A program made the translations under genes and the position numbers. Positions 49,623 through 57,496 of a stretch of DNA of 64,000 bases are shown here, piece after piece. The notes below the pieces were generated by a model. The model was not told the origin of the DNA. It made no database searches and saw nothing but the letters and a program-made list of their open reading frames with translations. How positions within the stretch are numbered: the stretch's first letter is position 1; each line of letters begins with the position of its first letter. The DNA is from Kineococcus mangrovi. Its GTDB lineage: Bacteria > Actinomycetota > Actinomycetes > Actinomycetales > Kineococcaceae. Location of the stretch: contig NZ_JBGGTQ010000009.1 of assembly GCF_041320705.1 (NCBI RefSeq), positions 1-64,000 on the forward strand, given 5' to 3'.

Positions 49623-51401
49623 TCAGGGGACGCACCGGCTCGCAGGAACCGTCGCGGGGGTCCGGGCGAAGACGACGTCCGCCGGCGCGGGGCGGGCGAT
49701 GTGGAAGCCCTGCAGGCTCTCCACACCCAGCCGGCGCAGCTCCCGGGCCTGCTCGGCCGTCTCGACGCCCTCCGCGGTGACGCGCAGGCCGAGGCCCGCC
49801 CCGAGGTTCGTCAGCAGTTCGACGACGGCGCGGTCGCCGTCCCGCGTGAGCATCCCGGCGACGAACGAGCGGTCGATCTTCAGGCCCTGCACGGGGAACA
49901 CCGACAGGTGCCGCAGGCTGGACGCCCCGGCACCCATGTCGTCGACGACGAGGGCGACACCGGCCCGCGCGAGGCGGTGCAACCGGGGGGCCGCGGCCTG
50001 GACGGCGCTCAGGGACGCCGTCTCGGGCAGCTCCAGCCGGAGGTGGTCGGCGGGGACGGCGTGCCGGTGCAGCAGCCGCAGCAGGTCCTCGTCGAAGGTC
50101 GGCGACTCCAGGGTCGCGGTCGAGACGTTGACGTTGACGAGGTCCGGGGTGCCGGGGTGGTCCCGCCGGCGCGCGTGCTCGGCCAGCGCCAGGTCCAGGA
50201 CGTGCAGGTCGAGGGCGACCGAGAGCCCTTCCTCCTGGGCCGCGCGCAGGACCCGGTCGGCCCCGAGCAGCCCGGCCCGGGGGTGCTGCCAGCGGACGAG
50301 GGCCTCCGTGCTCAGCACCCGGCCGTCGACGGCGCTGACGATCGGTTGGTGGTGCAGCACCACCTCCCCGGCCTCCAGCGCCCGCGCCAGACCGCCGTCC
50401 GGGGCGGTCCCGGGTTCGACGCGTTGCACCGGGCCGACGCGGTCGCCCCCGGCCTGCTTCGCGGCGTACATCGCGACGTCGGCCTCGCGCACGAGCGCGT
50501 CGACCTGGACGTCATCGAGCCGGGGACCGGACAGGGCGGCGCCGATGCTCGCCGTGCTGCGGGCACCCACCGCCAGGTCGTCGTCGACGAGGCGCACCGC
50601 GTCCAGGTGCCGGCGGGCGAGGGCCTGCAGCACCCGCGCGGCCGCTCCCGGTGACGTCTCCGGCAACCGGCAGGCCACGGCGAACTCGTCCCCGCCGAGG
50701 CGGGCGACGAGGTCGTCGGGTCGGGAGGCCGCTCGCAGCCGGCGGGCCACGGACCGCAGGAGGCGGTCGCCGGCGTCGTGGCCGTGGGTGTCGTTGACGG
50801 CCTTGAGGCGGTCCAGGTCGATGAACACGACACCGACGCGCACGTCCCCCTCGTTCGCGGCGGCGAGGACCAGGTGCTGCAGGTGGCTGAAGAACGCGCC
50901 GCGGTTGGCCAGGCCGGTGAGCGCGTCGCGGCTGGCGTGCCACGCCATCCGCGACGCCGCCGCCTCCAGGACCGACGTGACGGGCAGGCACCGCCACTCG
51001 TCCCCGTCCCGCAGGAGGAGGTCGTCGTAGCGGCGGTCCGCCGGCCGTCCGAAGACGGCGGCCAGGGCCTCGCCCAGCGAGGCGGTGGCCGGCAGGACCG
51101 CGCCGTCGACGTCCGCGACCGCGGTGACGGGCCGGTGCGTGAGCAGGGCCCGGCCGAACCCGTAGGGCCCGCTCATGGCCTGTTCGAAGCGCCCGCGCTG
51201 GACGGAACCCACCCGCTGCGACCCCGGGCCGGCGACCACGACGCTGGAGGAGTCGGCCGGTCGGCCGGCGCGGAAGCGGGCGTCGAGCTGCCCGCACGTC
51301 ATCGCCGCGGGCACCACCCACGCGGGGGTCGACAACTCCCACAACGAGGTCGCGGACCGGGCGGGCAGCGAACTCAGCGCCACTGCGTCGATGATCGTCA
51401 C
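49623..51401 (-). CDS. GGDEF-EAL protein with CBS-like N-terminus
   Basis: A 592-residue cyclic-di-GMP enzyme. The N-terminal 165 residues look like a pair of CBS domains (STPAWVVPAAMTCGQLDARF, AVLPATASLGEALAAVFG). The GGDEF domain has an intact A-site (VARLGGDEFAVACRL) and RSVARRLRAASR. The EAL domain has STEALVRWQHP, VNVNVSTATLE, VDDMGAGASSLRH, LKIDRSFV and TAEGVET. The Glu and Asp metal ligands appear intact, though LELPETASL replaces the usual E-x-T-E-S at loop 6. So it may be bifunctional or a phosphodiesterase controlled by CBS ligand. The GTG start follows a weak AGGA. Confidence 0.88.
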   Translation of the reverse strand: MTIIDAVALSSLPARSATSLWELSTPAWVVPAAMTCGQLDARFRAGRPADSSSVVVAGPGSQRVGSVQRGRFEQAMSGPYGFGRALLTHRPVTAVADVDGAVLPATASLGEALAAVFGRPADRRYDDLLLRDGDEWRCLPVTSVLEAAASRMAWHASRDALTGLANRGAFFSHLQHLVLAAANEGDVRVGVVFIDLDRLKAVNDTHGHDAGDRLLRSVARRLRAASRPDDLVARLGGDEFAVACRLPETSPGAAARVLQALARRHLDAVRLVDDDLAVGARSTASIGAALSGPRLDDVQVDALVREADVAMYAAKQAGGDRVGPVQRVEPGTAPDGGLARALEAGEVVLHHQPIVSAVDGRVLSTEALVRWQHPRAGLLGADRVLRAAQEEGLSVALDLHVLDLALAEHARRRDHPGTPDLVNVNVSTATLESPTFDEDLLRLLHRHAVPADHLRLELPETASLSAVQAAAPRLHRLARAGVALVVDDMGAGASSLRHLSVFPVQGLKIDRSFVAGMLTRDGDRAVVELLTNLGAGLGLRVTAEGVETAEQARELRRLGVESLQGFHIARPAPADVVFARTPATVPASRCVP

Positions 51402-51572
51402 GTCCTCGCGTTCGGCGTCCGCGCCGTCCGGCGCGAGCTTCGTCGACGGGTGTTCACCTGGGGGCACGTTCAACCACCTGTTCGGGCGAGCAGCACACGG
51501 TGTCGTGTGGACGCTACCGGGAGTGCCCGGAGGCGGCTGCTCCAGGACCGGACGGGAGCCGTCACCGGACGT

Positions 51573-51605
51573 GTTCGCCGCGCGTTCACCCCCGGTCCAC
51601 CCGCA
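51573..51605 (+). promoter_or_regulatory. PHO box upstream of ppk2
   Basis: Three head-to-tail 11-bp units, GTTCGCCGCGC, GTTCACCCCCG and GTCCACCCGCA, begin at 51573, 51584 and 51595, exactly in register. The middle unit has the consensus GTTCACC. It points toward the polyphosphate kinase gene, about 65 bases upstream of the ATG. Confidence 0.75.
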
Positions 51606-51669
51606 GTACCTCCCCCGAGGCCCGTCCGGGTGTTCCGTGCCAGCCGTGCGACTCACCCCTGACCTGGGC

Positions 51670-52536
51670 ATGTCCGTCCGGGACGACGAGGACGAACCGG
51701 AACTCCTGCTCGCCGACGGCCATGTCGTCGACACCTGGCGGGAGGACTACCCCTACGAGGCCCGGCTCGGCCGGGCCGAGTACGAGCGCGACAAGCGGCT
51801 GCTGCAGATCGAGCTGCTGAAGCTCCAGCGGTGGCTGAAGGAGTCGGGGGAGCGGGTCGTCGTCCTGTGCGAGGGGCGTGACGCCGCCGGCAAGGGCGGG
51901 ACCATCAAGCGGTTCACGGAGCACCTGAACCCGCGCGGTGCCCGGGTCGTGGCCCTGGAGAAGCCCAGCGAGCGCGAGGCCACCCAGTGGTACTTCCAGC
52001 GCTACGTCCAGCACCTCCCGGCCGCCGGGGAGTTCGTCCTGTTCGACCGCTCCTGGTACAACCGTGCCGGGGTCGAACGCGTCATGGGGTTCGCGACGCC
52101 GCAGGAGTACGACCGCTTCACCGCGCAGGTCCCGCTGTTCGAGCGGATGCTCGTCGACGACGGCATCCACCTCGTGAAGTTCTGGTTCTCGGTGACGCGC
52201 GCCGAGCAGCGCACCCGGTTCCTCATCCGGCAGATCGACCCGGTGCGGCAGTGGAAGCTGTCCCCGATGGACCTCGCGAGCCTGGACCGCTGGGACGACT
52301 ACACGGCGGCCAAGGAGGCGATGTTCGAACGCACCGACACCGACGTCGCGCCGTGGACCGTCGTCAAGACGAACGACAAGAAACGAGCCCGGCTCGCCGC
52401 CATGCGGCACGTCCTGGCGCGTTTCGACTACACGGACAAGGACGCCGGTGTCGTCGGGCAGCCCGACCCGCTGCTCGTCGTGCACGCCCGCACCATCCTC
52501 GAGGCCGACCGGCGCCCGGAGGTCCCGGCCCGTTGA
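51670..52536 (+). CDS. ppk2: Polyphosphate kinase 2
   Basis: A 288-residue PPK2 class I enzyme using polyphosphate and nucleoside diphosphates. P-loop VVVLCEGRDAAGKGGTIKRF, then EKPSEREATQWYFQRYVQHL with lid residues, and Walker B region EFVLFDRSWYNRAGVERVM. The C-terminal part has VKFWFSVTRAEQRTRFLIRQ and MDLASLDRWDDYTAAKEAM. Starts at an ATG without a strong ribosome binding site; a GTG at 51637 in the same frame is the alternative. Together with the PHO-box it would move phosphate into or out of polyphosphate. The Pit gene follows 120 bases later. Confidence 0.93.
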   Translation: MSVRDDEDEPELLLADGHVVDTWREDYPYEARLGRAEYERDKRLLQIELLKLQRWLKESGERVVVLCEGRDAAGKGGTIKRFTEHLNPRGARVVALEKPSEREATQWYFQRYVQHLPAAGEFVLFDRSWYNRAGVERVMGFATPQEYDRFTAQVPLFERMLVDDGIHLVKFWFSVTRAEQRTRFLIRQIDPVRQWKLSPMDLASLDRWDDYTAAKEAMFERTDTDVAPWTVVKTNDKKRARLAAMRHVLARFDYTDKDAGVVGQPDPLLVVHARTILEADRRPEVPAR

Positions 52537-52553
52537 CCCCCGCTCGGCCCGGT

Positions 52554-52595
52554 GTTCACCAGGAGTTCCCGGGATCGGGTGAACTCGCGGTGAAC
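52554..52595. promoter_or_regulatory. Head-to-head PHO boxes upstream of pit
   Basis: On the plus strand GTTCACCAGGA (52554-52564) is followed by GTTCCCGGGAT (52565-52575). On the minus strand GTTCACCGCGA (52595-52585) is followed by GTTCACCCGAT (52584-52574). Each pair is in perfect 11-bp register and the two converge, overlapping by two bases. It lies between ppk2 and the Pit gene. Confidence 0.75.
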
Positions 52596-52656
52596 TCTCC
52601 GGGGCGGGCCCGTTCCCGGGTTCCCGGATCGACCTGAGGGGTGCAACGTCTCACCC

Positions 52657-53874
52657 GTGGAGACCGCAACCGTCATCCTCGTGCTGGTCGTGGTGGTCGC
52701 TCTGTCCTTCGACTTCACCAACGGCTTCCACGACACCGCCAACGCGATGGCCACGTCCATCGCCACCGGAGCGCTCAAGCCCAAGACGGCTGTCGCTCTC
52801 TCCGGGATCCTCAACCTCGTCGGCGCGTTCCTGTCGGTCGAGGTCGCCCTCACCGTCACCAACGCCGTCGTGAAGATCCAGGACTCCGACGGGTCACCGA
52901 AACCCGAACTCCTGCAGGGCGGGGGGTCCGCCCTCCTGCTCATCGTCCTGGCCGGCCTCGTCGGCGCCATCGCCTGGAACCTGCTGACGTGGTTGCTGGG
53001 CCTGCCCTCGAGCTCCTCGCACGCCCTGTTCGGCGGGCTCATCGGCGCGACCGTGGCCGGCCTCGGCTGGGCGGGCGTGAACTGGAACGGCGACGGCACC
53101 AAGATCGACGGCGTCGTCGGGAAGGTCATCGTCCCGGCGATCGCGTCCCCGGTGCTGGCCTGCGTCGTGGCGACCGTCGGCACCTGGCTCGTCCACCGCG
53201 TTGTCTCCGGCGTCGCGCAGCGATTCACCGACCAGGGTTTCCGCTGGGGCCAGATCGGCTCGGCCTCCCTGGTCTCCCTGGCCCACGGCACCAACGACGC
53301 GCAGAAGACCATGGGCGTCATCACCCTCGCGCTCATCGCCTCCGGGCACTGGAGCGACACCGGGTCCGTGCCGTTCTGGGTCAAGGGGGCCTGCGCCCTC
53401 GCGATCGCCTCCGGGACCTACCTCGGCGGCTGGCGCATCATCCGCACCCTCGGCAAGGGCCTCATCGAGATCACCCCGCCGCAGGGCATGTCCGCCGAGG
53501 CGTCGTCGGGTGCGGTCATCCTCATCTCCAGCCACCTGGGTTTCGCGCTGTCGACGACCCACGTGACGACCGGTTCCGTCCTGGGCGCGGGCCTCGGCAA
53601 ACCCGGCGCCACCGTCCGGTGGCGGGTCGCCGGGCGCATGGTCGTCGCCTGGGTCATCACCCTCCCGGCCGCCGGTCTCGTCGGCGCCCTCACCTGGTGG
53701 ATCGGGCACGCGCTCGGCGGCGGCGTCGCCGGGGCGCTGGTCATCAGCCTGCTGCTGCTCGCCTTCGCGAGTGCCGTCGTCCGGCACTCGCGCGAGAGCC
53801 CGGTCCACGCGGACAACGTCAACGACGAGTGGGACGCGACCGCGGGTGCCGAGCGCGCCCCGGCCGCCGTCTGA
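52657..53874 (+). CDS. pit: Low-affinity inorganic phosphate transporter, Pit family
   Basis: A 405-residue proton/metal-phosphate symporter with about ten helices. Both family signature repeats are present: FDFTNGFHDTANAMATSIA near residue 15 and SLAHGTNDAQKTMGVITLAL near residue 210. GTG start, without a clear ribosome binding site. It is the first gene of a three-gene set with a small membrane protein and a DUF3349 protein, the same order as pitA-Rv0544c-Rv0543c in Mycobacterium tuberculosis. The inverted PHO-box pair upstream suggests phosphate control, unusual for a low-affinity carrier. Confidence 0.94.
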   Translation: METATVILVLVVVVALSFDFTNGFHDTANAMATSIATGALKPKTAVALSGILNLVGAFLSVEVALTVTNAVVKIQDSDGSPKPELLQGGGSALLLIVLAGLVGAIAWNLLTWLLGLPSSSSHALFGGLIGATVAGLGWAGVNWNGDGTKIDGVVGKVIVPAIASPVLACVVATVGTWLVHRVVSGVAQRFTDQGFRWGQIGSASLVSLAHGTNDAQKTMGVITLALIASGHWSDTGSVPFWVKGACALAIASGTYLGGWRIIRTLGKGLIEITPPQGMSAEASSGAVILISSHLGFALSTTHVTTGSVLGAGLGKPGATVRWRVAGRMVVAWVITLPAAGLVGALTWWIGHALGGGVAGALVISLLLLAFASAVVRHSRESPVHADNVNDEWDATAGAERAPAAV

Positions 53875-53895
53875 CCCCGAACGGGAGGAGAACGC

Positions 53896-54195
53896 GTGAC
53901 GCAGAACCTCGTCCTCGTCGGGGACGCCCTCTGGAAGATCCTGCTGGTCGCCCTGGTGCTCGGCGCCGGTCTGCCGGTCCTGTTCTCGGCCGGCGTGCGC
54001 GCGATGGCCCACGGTGCCGGCGGCGACGCCGAGACGGACCACGCACCCGGCCACCCGGTCGGCAAGGTCCTCGCCGTCGTGTGCTTCGCCGTGGTGGTGG
54101 CGGTGGTGGTCCTCGGCATCACGTTCATCGTCGCCGGCGGCTTCGGCAAGGTGCTGAGCTTCGAGCACGTCTACCCGACCGTCGTCGACGGGTGA
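53896..54195 (+). CDS. Small membrane protein of the pit operon
   Basis: A 99-residue protein with two hydrophobic helices: ILLVALVLGAGLPVLFSAGV then, after a His-rich polar linker (HAPGHPVGK), VLAVVCFAVVVAVVVLGITF. GTG start with GGGAGGAGAACGC upstream. It corresponds in position and architecture to mycobacterial Rv0544c, between the Pit gene and DUF3349. It may be a transporter partner; no direct evidence. Confidence 0.78.
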   Translation: MTQNLVLVGDALWKILLVALVLGAGLPVLFSAGVRAMAHGAGGDAETDHAPGHPVGKVLAVVCFAVVVAVVVLGITFIVAGGFGKVLSFEHVYPTVVDG

Positions 54196-54208
54196 GGGGA
54201 GTCCACCC

Positions 54209-54514
54209 GTGACCTCCACGACCCTCGCCGGTCGCGTCCTGGAGTGGTTGCGCGCCGGCTACCCCAGCGGCGTCCCGCAGCAGGACTACGTCGTGCTGCT
54301 CGGTCTGCTGCGGCGCAGGCTCACCGACACCGAGGTCCGCGAGATCGCGGCCGAGATCGTCGGGCTGGCCCGGCAGGGCGAGGTGACGACGGTCGCCGAC
54401 GTCGAACGCCTCGTCAACGCCGCGACCCTCGACGAGCCGTCCGAGGCCGACGTCGCGCGCGTCTCCTCCCACCTCGCCGCCGGGGGCTGGCCGCTGGCCG
54501 ACCGCCCGTTCTGA
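54209..54514 (+). CDS. DUF3349 family protein
   Basis: A 101-residue helical protein: VLEWLRAGYPSGVPQQDYVV, LLRRRLTDTEVREIAAEIVG and LDEPSEADVARVSSHLAAGG, matching DUF3349. Same operon position as Rv0543c, behind the Pit and small membrane genes. Function unknown; it may adjust phosphate uptake. A terminator follows 35 bases after its stop. Confidence 0.9.
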   Translation: MTSTTLAGRVLEWLRAGYPSGVPQQDYVVLLGLLRRRLTDTEVREIAAEIVGLARQGEVTTVADVERLVNAATLDEPSEADVARVSSHLAAGGWPLADRPF

Positions 54515-54549
54515 CGGGGTTCGTCCCGGCGCTCGCGGGCTGCAGCTCC

Positions 54550-54578
54550 CCGGGACGCCGGTGCGAGCGGCGTCCCGG
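54550..54578. terminator. Hairpin terminator of the pit operon
   Basis: CCGGGACGCC (54550-54559) pairs perfectly with GGCGTCCCGG (54569-54578), 9-base loop, downstream of the DUF3349 gene and facing the convergent carbonic anhydrase gene. Confidence 0.75.
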
Positions 54579-54654
54579 TGCGCGGCGGCCCCCGGTGGTC
54601 CCTGCTCCACCGTGCCCGCCCGAGCCCTGACCGGTGGCCGGCCGGAGGCGGGGG

Positions 54655-55413
54655 CTACGGGGTGGGGACGAGGGGGGACGCGGGAGCCTCCTCGCGGGTG
54701 CCGACCAGACCCGCGGCCCGGGTGTCCGCCGCCGCGGGCCGGGTTCCGACGGGGACCACCAGGCCGCTGCCCAGTTCGTAGGTGGCGGCCCGGACGGCGA
54801 CCTGGCCGTGGAAGACGGCTTCGCGCAGCACGCTGGAGCGCTGCTGGAGCAGGTCCGCCGTGGCGCCGGCGTGCCAGCGGGAGAGGTCCAGGTTCTCGTG
54901 CACGCCGGCGTGGTGGGCGGCGCCGACGTGCAGGCTGAGGCGTTCGACGATGCCGCGGACGTACCCGCCCGGCGCGTCGGCTCCCCGGACGGCCGCCGCG
55001 GTGGCGGCCACCGCGCCGCACCCCTCGTGGCCCAGGACCAGCACCAGGTCCACGCCCAGGACGGCGACGGCGTACTCCAGGGAACCCAGGACGGTGTCGT
55101 CGACGGCGTGACCGGCGGTGCGGACCACGAACAGGTCACCGAGGCCCTGGTCGAAGACTAGCTCGGCCGGGACCCGGGAATCCGCGCAGGACAGGATCAT
55201 GGCGAAGGGGGTCTGCCCGGCGACCAGGTCGGCGCGTCGTTGCGGGCTGCGAGCGTGGACGGCGTCGGTGCTGCCGCGAGCCCAGCGGCGGTTGCCGTCC
55301 TGCAGCTTGATCCAGGCGGCCGTGCGGGGGTCGTCGTTCGAGGGCACCGTGTCCGCCGCGGTCGTCGCGGGCGCGGCGCAGTTGGTGTCGGACGGGGCGA
55401 GTGGGGAGGTCAT
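54655..55413 (-). CDS. Beta-class carbonic anhydrase
   Basis: A 252-residue zinc enzyme. Zinc ligands are Cys and Asp in MILSCADSRV and His/Cys in LVLGHEGCGAVAAT, with RTAGHAVDDTVLGSLEYAV. N-terminal 30 residues are an unstructured extension. Interconverts CO2 and bicarbonate. GGAAG lies before the ATG. It converges with the pit operon and is divergent from the chemoreceptor gene. Confidence 0.92.
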   Translation of the reverse strand: MTSPLAPSDTNCAAPATTAADTVPSNDDPRTAAWIKLQDGNRRWARGSTDAVHARSPQRRADLVAGQTPFAMILSCADSRVPAELVFDQGLGDLFVVRTAGHAVDDTVLGSLEYAVAVLGVDLVLVLGHEGCGAVAATAAAVRGADAPGGYVRGIVERLSLHVGAAHHAGVHENLDLSRWHAGATADLLQQRSSVLREAVFHGQVAVRAATYELGSGLVVPVGTRPAAADTRAAGLVGTREEAPASPLVPTP

Positions 55414-55741
55414 GAGGCTTCTTCCGTCGGTGCGGACGCTTGTCTGACGGTGTTCGGCCGGCCCTGCGGGGTGGTTGAGGGCACGAGGACCGGGTCCGCC
55501 CGTTTGCCCTCGACCCGTGACCCGAACGGTCTCACCGGTGACCGCCGTCGTGGTCGGGTGGACGTCTCGTGCCGGGTGTCGTGCTCGACCGGCGGCCGGC
55601 TCCGCGGGGGACGACGGGGTGAGGGTTCCGCCGCGCGAGTGAACGGTTCACGAAGCGTTCAAGACGGCGCGCGTCAGCGCCGACCCGTTGAGCGATCCAC
55701 CAACCGGTGGGGCGCGTCACCCTGAGAGGAGCCGAGTACCT
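55414..55741. other. Divergent 328-base intergenic region
   Basis: Between carbonic anhydrase and the chemoreceptor. No gene-like frame. It contains a PHO-like repeat at 55646-55667 (separate entry) next to a TGAACGGTTCA palindrome, and otherwise GC-rich sequence. Confidence 0.5.
55646..55667 (+). promoter_or_regulatory. PHO-box-like direct repeat
   Basis: GTTCACGAAGC (55646-55656) and GTTCAAGACGG (55657-55667) are in 11-bp register, as in PHO boxes, but match the consensus less well than the other three. About 75 bases upstream of the chemoreceptor gene. Confidence 0.4.
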
Positions 55742-57409
55742 GTGTTCACCAACTCCACGGCCAGCACGTCGCAGCAGACGTCGCAGCAGACGTCGCGGAC
55801 CCCGCGCGGCGCGTCCGACCGGGCCCCCGGGGCGAGGCCGCGCACGAGGTTGCGCGGCAAGGCGGCGGTGATCGCCGACCTGACCCGGCACGCGGCCGAC
55901 AGCGACGCCGACGTCGCGGCGCTGGCCGACGTCGTCCGCGCCCTGGCGCAGGTCACCACCCCGGCCGACGCGGTGCGGATCGCGCTGGAGACGGTGCGGG
56001 ACCGGTTCGGCTGGGCCTACGGTTCGTACTGGACCTTGGACCCCACCGCCGAGCACGGGCGCGGTGCGCTGCGGTTCGCCCAGGAGTCCGGGACCGCGGG
56101 GGCGGAGTTCCGCGAGGTGACGCTCTCGGCGACCTTCGCCGAAGGTGTGGGGTTGTCCGGTCGCGCCTGGCGTTCGCGCGATCTGGTCTTCGTGCCCGAC
56201 CTGGCTCAGGTGACCGACTGCGTGCGCGCTCCGGCCGCTCAGCGGGCGGGGGTGAAGTCCGGCGTGTGCTTCCCGATCGTCGAGGGCGGCCGGGTGGTGG
56301 CCACGATGGACTTCTTCACCACCGAGGAACTGACCCCTTCCCAGGGGCGGCTGGACGCCCTGCGCGCTGTCGGCGTCCTGGTCTCCAACGCGCTGGAACG
56401 GGTCCACGAGAACGTGCGCCAGGAGAAGGCCGCCCAGGACGTGGACGCGGTGTCCACCGTCATCCGGGAACTCACCACCGCCGCCGACGAGCAGACCGCG
56501 CTGCGGACCGCCCTGGAGACGATCCGACGGGACTTCGACTGGCAGTACGGCTCCTTCTGGCGCCTGGACGAGGACGCGCAGGTGTTGCGGTTCGAGCTGG
56601 AGTCCGGTGACGCCGGGGAGGAGTTCCGCCGCGTGACGCTGTCGGCGTCCTTCGCCAAGGGCGTGGGCCTGTCGGGGCGGACGTGGGCCAAGCAGGACTT
56701 CGTGTTCGTCGAGGACCTGGGGGAGATGACCGACTGCGTGCGCGCCCCGGCGGCTCAGCGGGCGGGGGTGAAGTCCGGGGTGTGCCTGCCGGTGCTGGTC
56801 GGTGGGCGGGTCATCGGCACGATGGACTTCTTCGCCACCCGGACGCTGATCATGTCGGCCAGCCGCGAGAGCGCGTTGCGCAACACGGCGTTCCTGGTGG
56901 GGCAGGCGATGGAGCGTTTCGTGGCCGGGACCCGTCTGCACCGGGCCGGCGGTGACCTGCTGGCCTCGATCGCCGAGGTGGAGCGCAACGTGACCTCCGC
57001 CGCCGACGTGGCCGCGCAGGGCGAGTCGCTGGCGCAGGAGGCGAACGGCCAGGTCGCGGCGCTGGGGCAGGCCAGCACCGAGATCGACGACGTGGTCCGG
57101 GCCATCCAGTCCATCGCGGCCCAGACCAAGCTGCTCGCCCTGAACGCCACCATCGAGGCGGCCCGGGCCGGAGAAGCGGGCAAGGGGTTCGCGGTGGTGG
57201 CCGGGGAGGTCAAGGAGCTGTCGAGCCAGACCGAACGGGCCACGGACGACGTCAGCAGGAAGGTCGCCACGATCCAGGACCGGGTGCAGGCCGTGGTGAC
57301 GTCCCTGGCCGGCATCCACGCGGCGGTGGAGGAGATCAACCAGCGGCAGTCCCTCATCGCGGGGGTGCTGGCCGAGCAGGAGGCCACCACCCGCACCGTC
57401 CTGACGTGA
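55742..57409 (+). CDS. Soluble methyl-accepting chemotaxis protein with two GAF domains
   Basis: A 555-residue cytoplasmic chemoreceptor with no membrane helix or HAMP. Two consecutive GAF domains, about residues 55-230 and 235-405, are near duplicates: AGVKSGVCFPIVEGGRVVAT and AGVKSGVCLPVLVGGRVIGT, plus VTLSATFAEGVGLSGRAW and VTLSASFAKGVGLSGRTW. The DNA of these segments is also nearly identical, so the duplication is recent. The signalling domain follows with IQSIAAQTKLLALNATIEAA and EAGKGFAVVAGEVKELS, the standard CheA/CheW-binding hairpin. Ligand unknown. GTG start; GAGAGGAG upstream. Confidence 0.92.
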   Translation: MFTNSTASTSQQTSQQTSRTPRGASDRAPGARPRTRLRGKAAVIADLTRHAADSDADVAALADVVRALAQVTTPADAVRIALETVRDRFGWAYGSYWTLDPTAEHGRGALRFAQESGTAGAEFREVTLSATFAEGVGLSGRAWRSRDLVFVPDLAQVTDCVRAPAAQRAGVKSGVCFPIVEGGRVVATMDFFTTEELTPSQGRLDALRAVGVLVSNALERVHENVRQEKAAQDVDAVSTVIRELTTAADEQTALRTALETIRRDFDWQYGSFWRLDEDAQVLRFELESGDAGEEFRRVTLSASFAKGVGLSGRTWAKQDFVFVEDLGEMTDCVRAPAAQRAGVKSGVCLPVLVGGRVIGTMDFFATRTLIMSASRESALRNTAFLVGQAMERFVAGTRLHRAGGDLLASIAEVERNVTSAADVAAQGESLAQEANGQVAALGQASTEIDDVVRAIQSIAAQTKLLALNATIEAARAGEAGKGFAVVAGEVKELSSQTERATDDVSRKVATIQDRVQAVVTSLAGIHAAVEEINQRQSLIAGVLAEQEATTRTVLT

Positions 57410-57496
57410 CCCCGGGCGCGGGAGGTGCCTCGAGCGGGAGGAGCGGCGCCGCGGGGCGGGCACTCGACCTCGGACCTGGCCCGCGGTCTGACCGCA

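Noticed and set aside
51452-51490. Extra GTTC repeats between ppk2 and the GGDEF-EAL gene
   Set aside because: Spacings of 16 and 12 bp do not fit an 11-bp PHO box.
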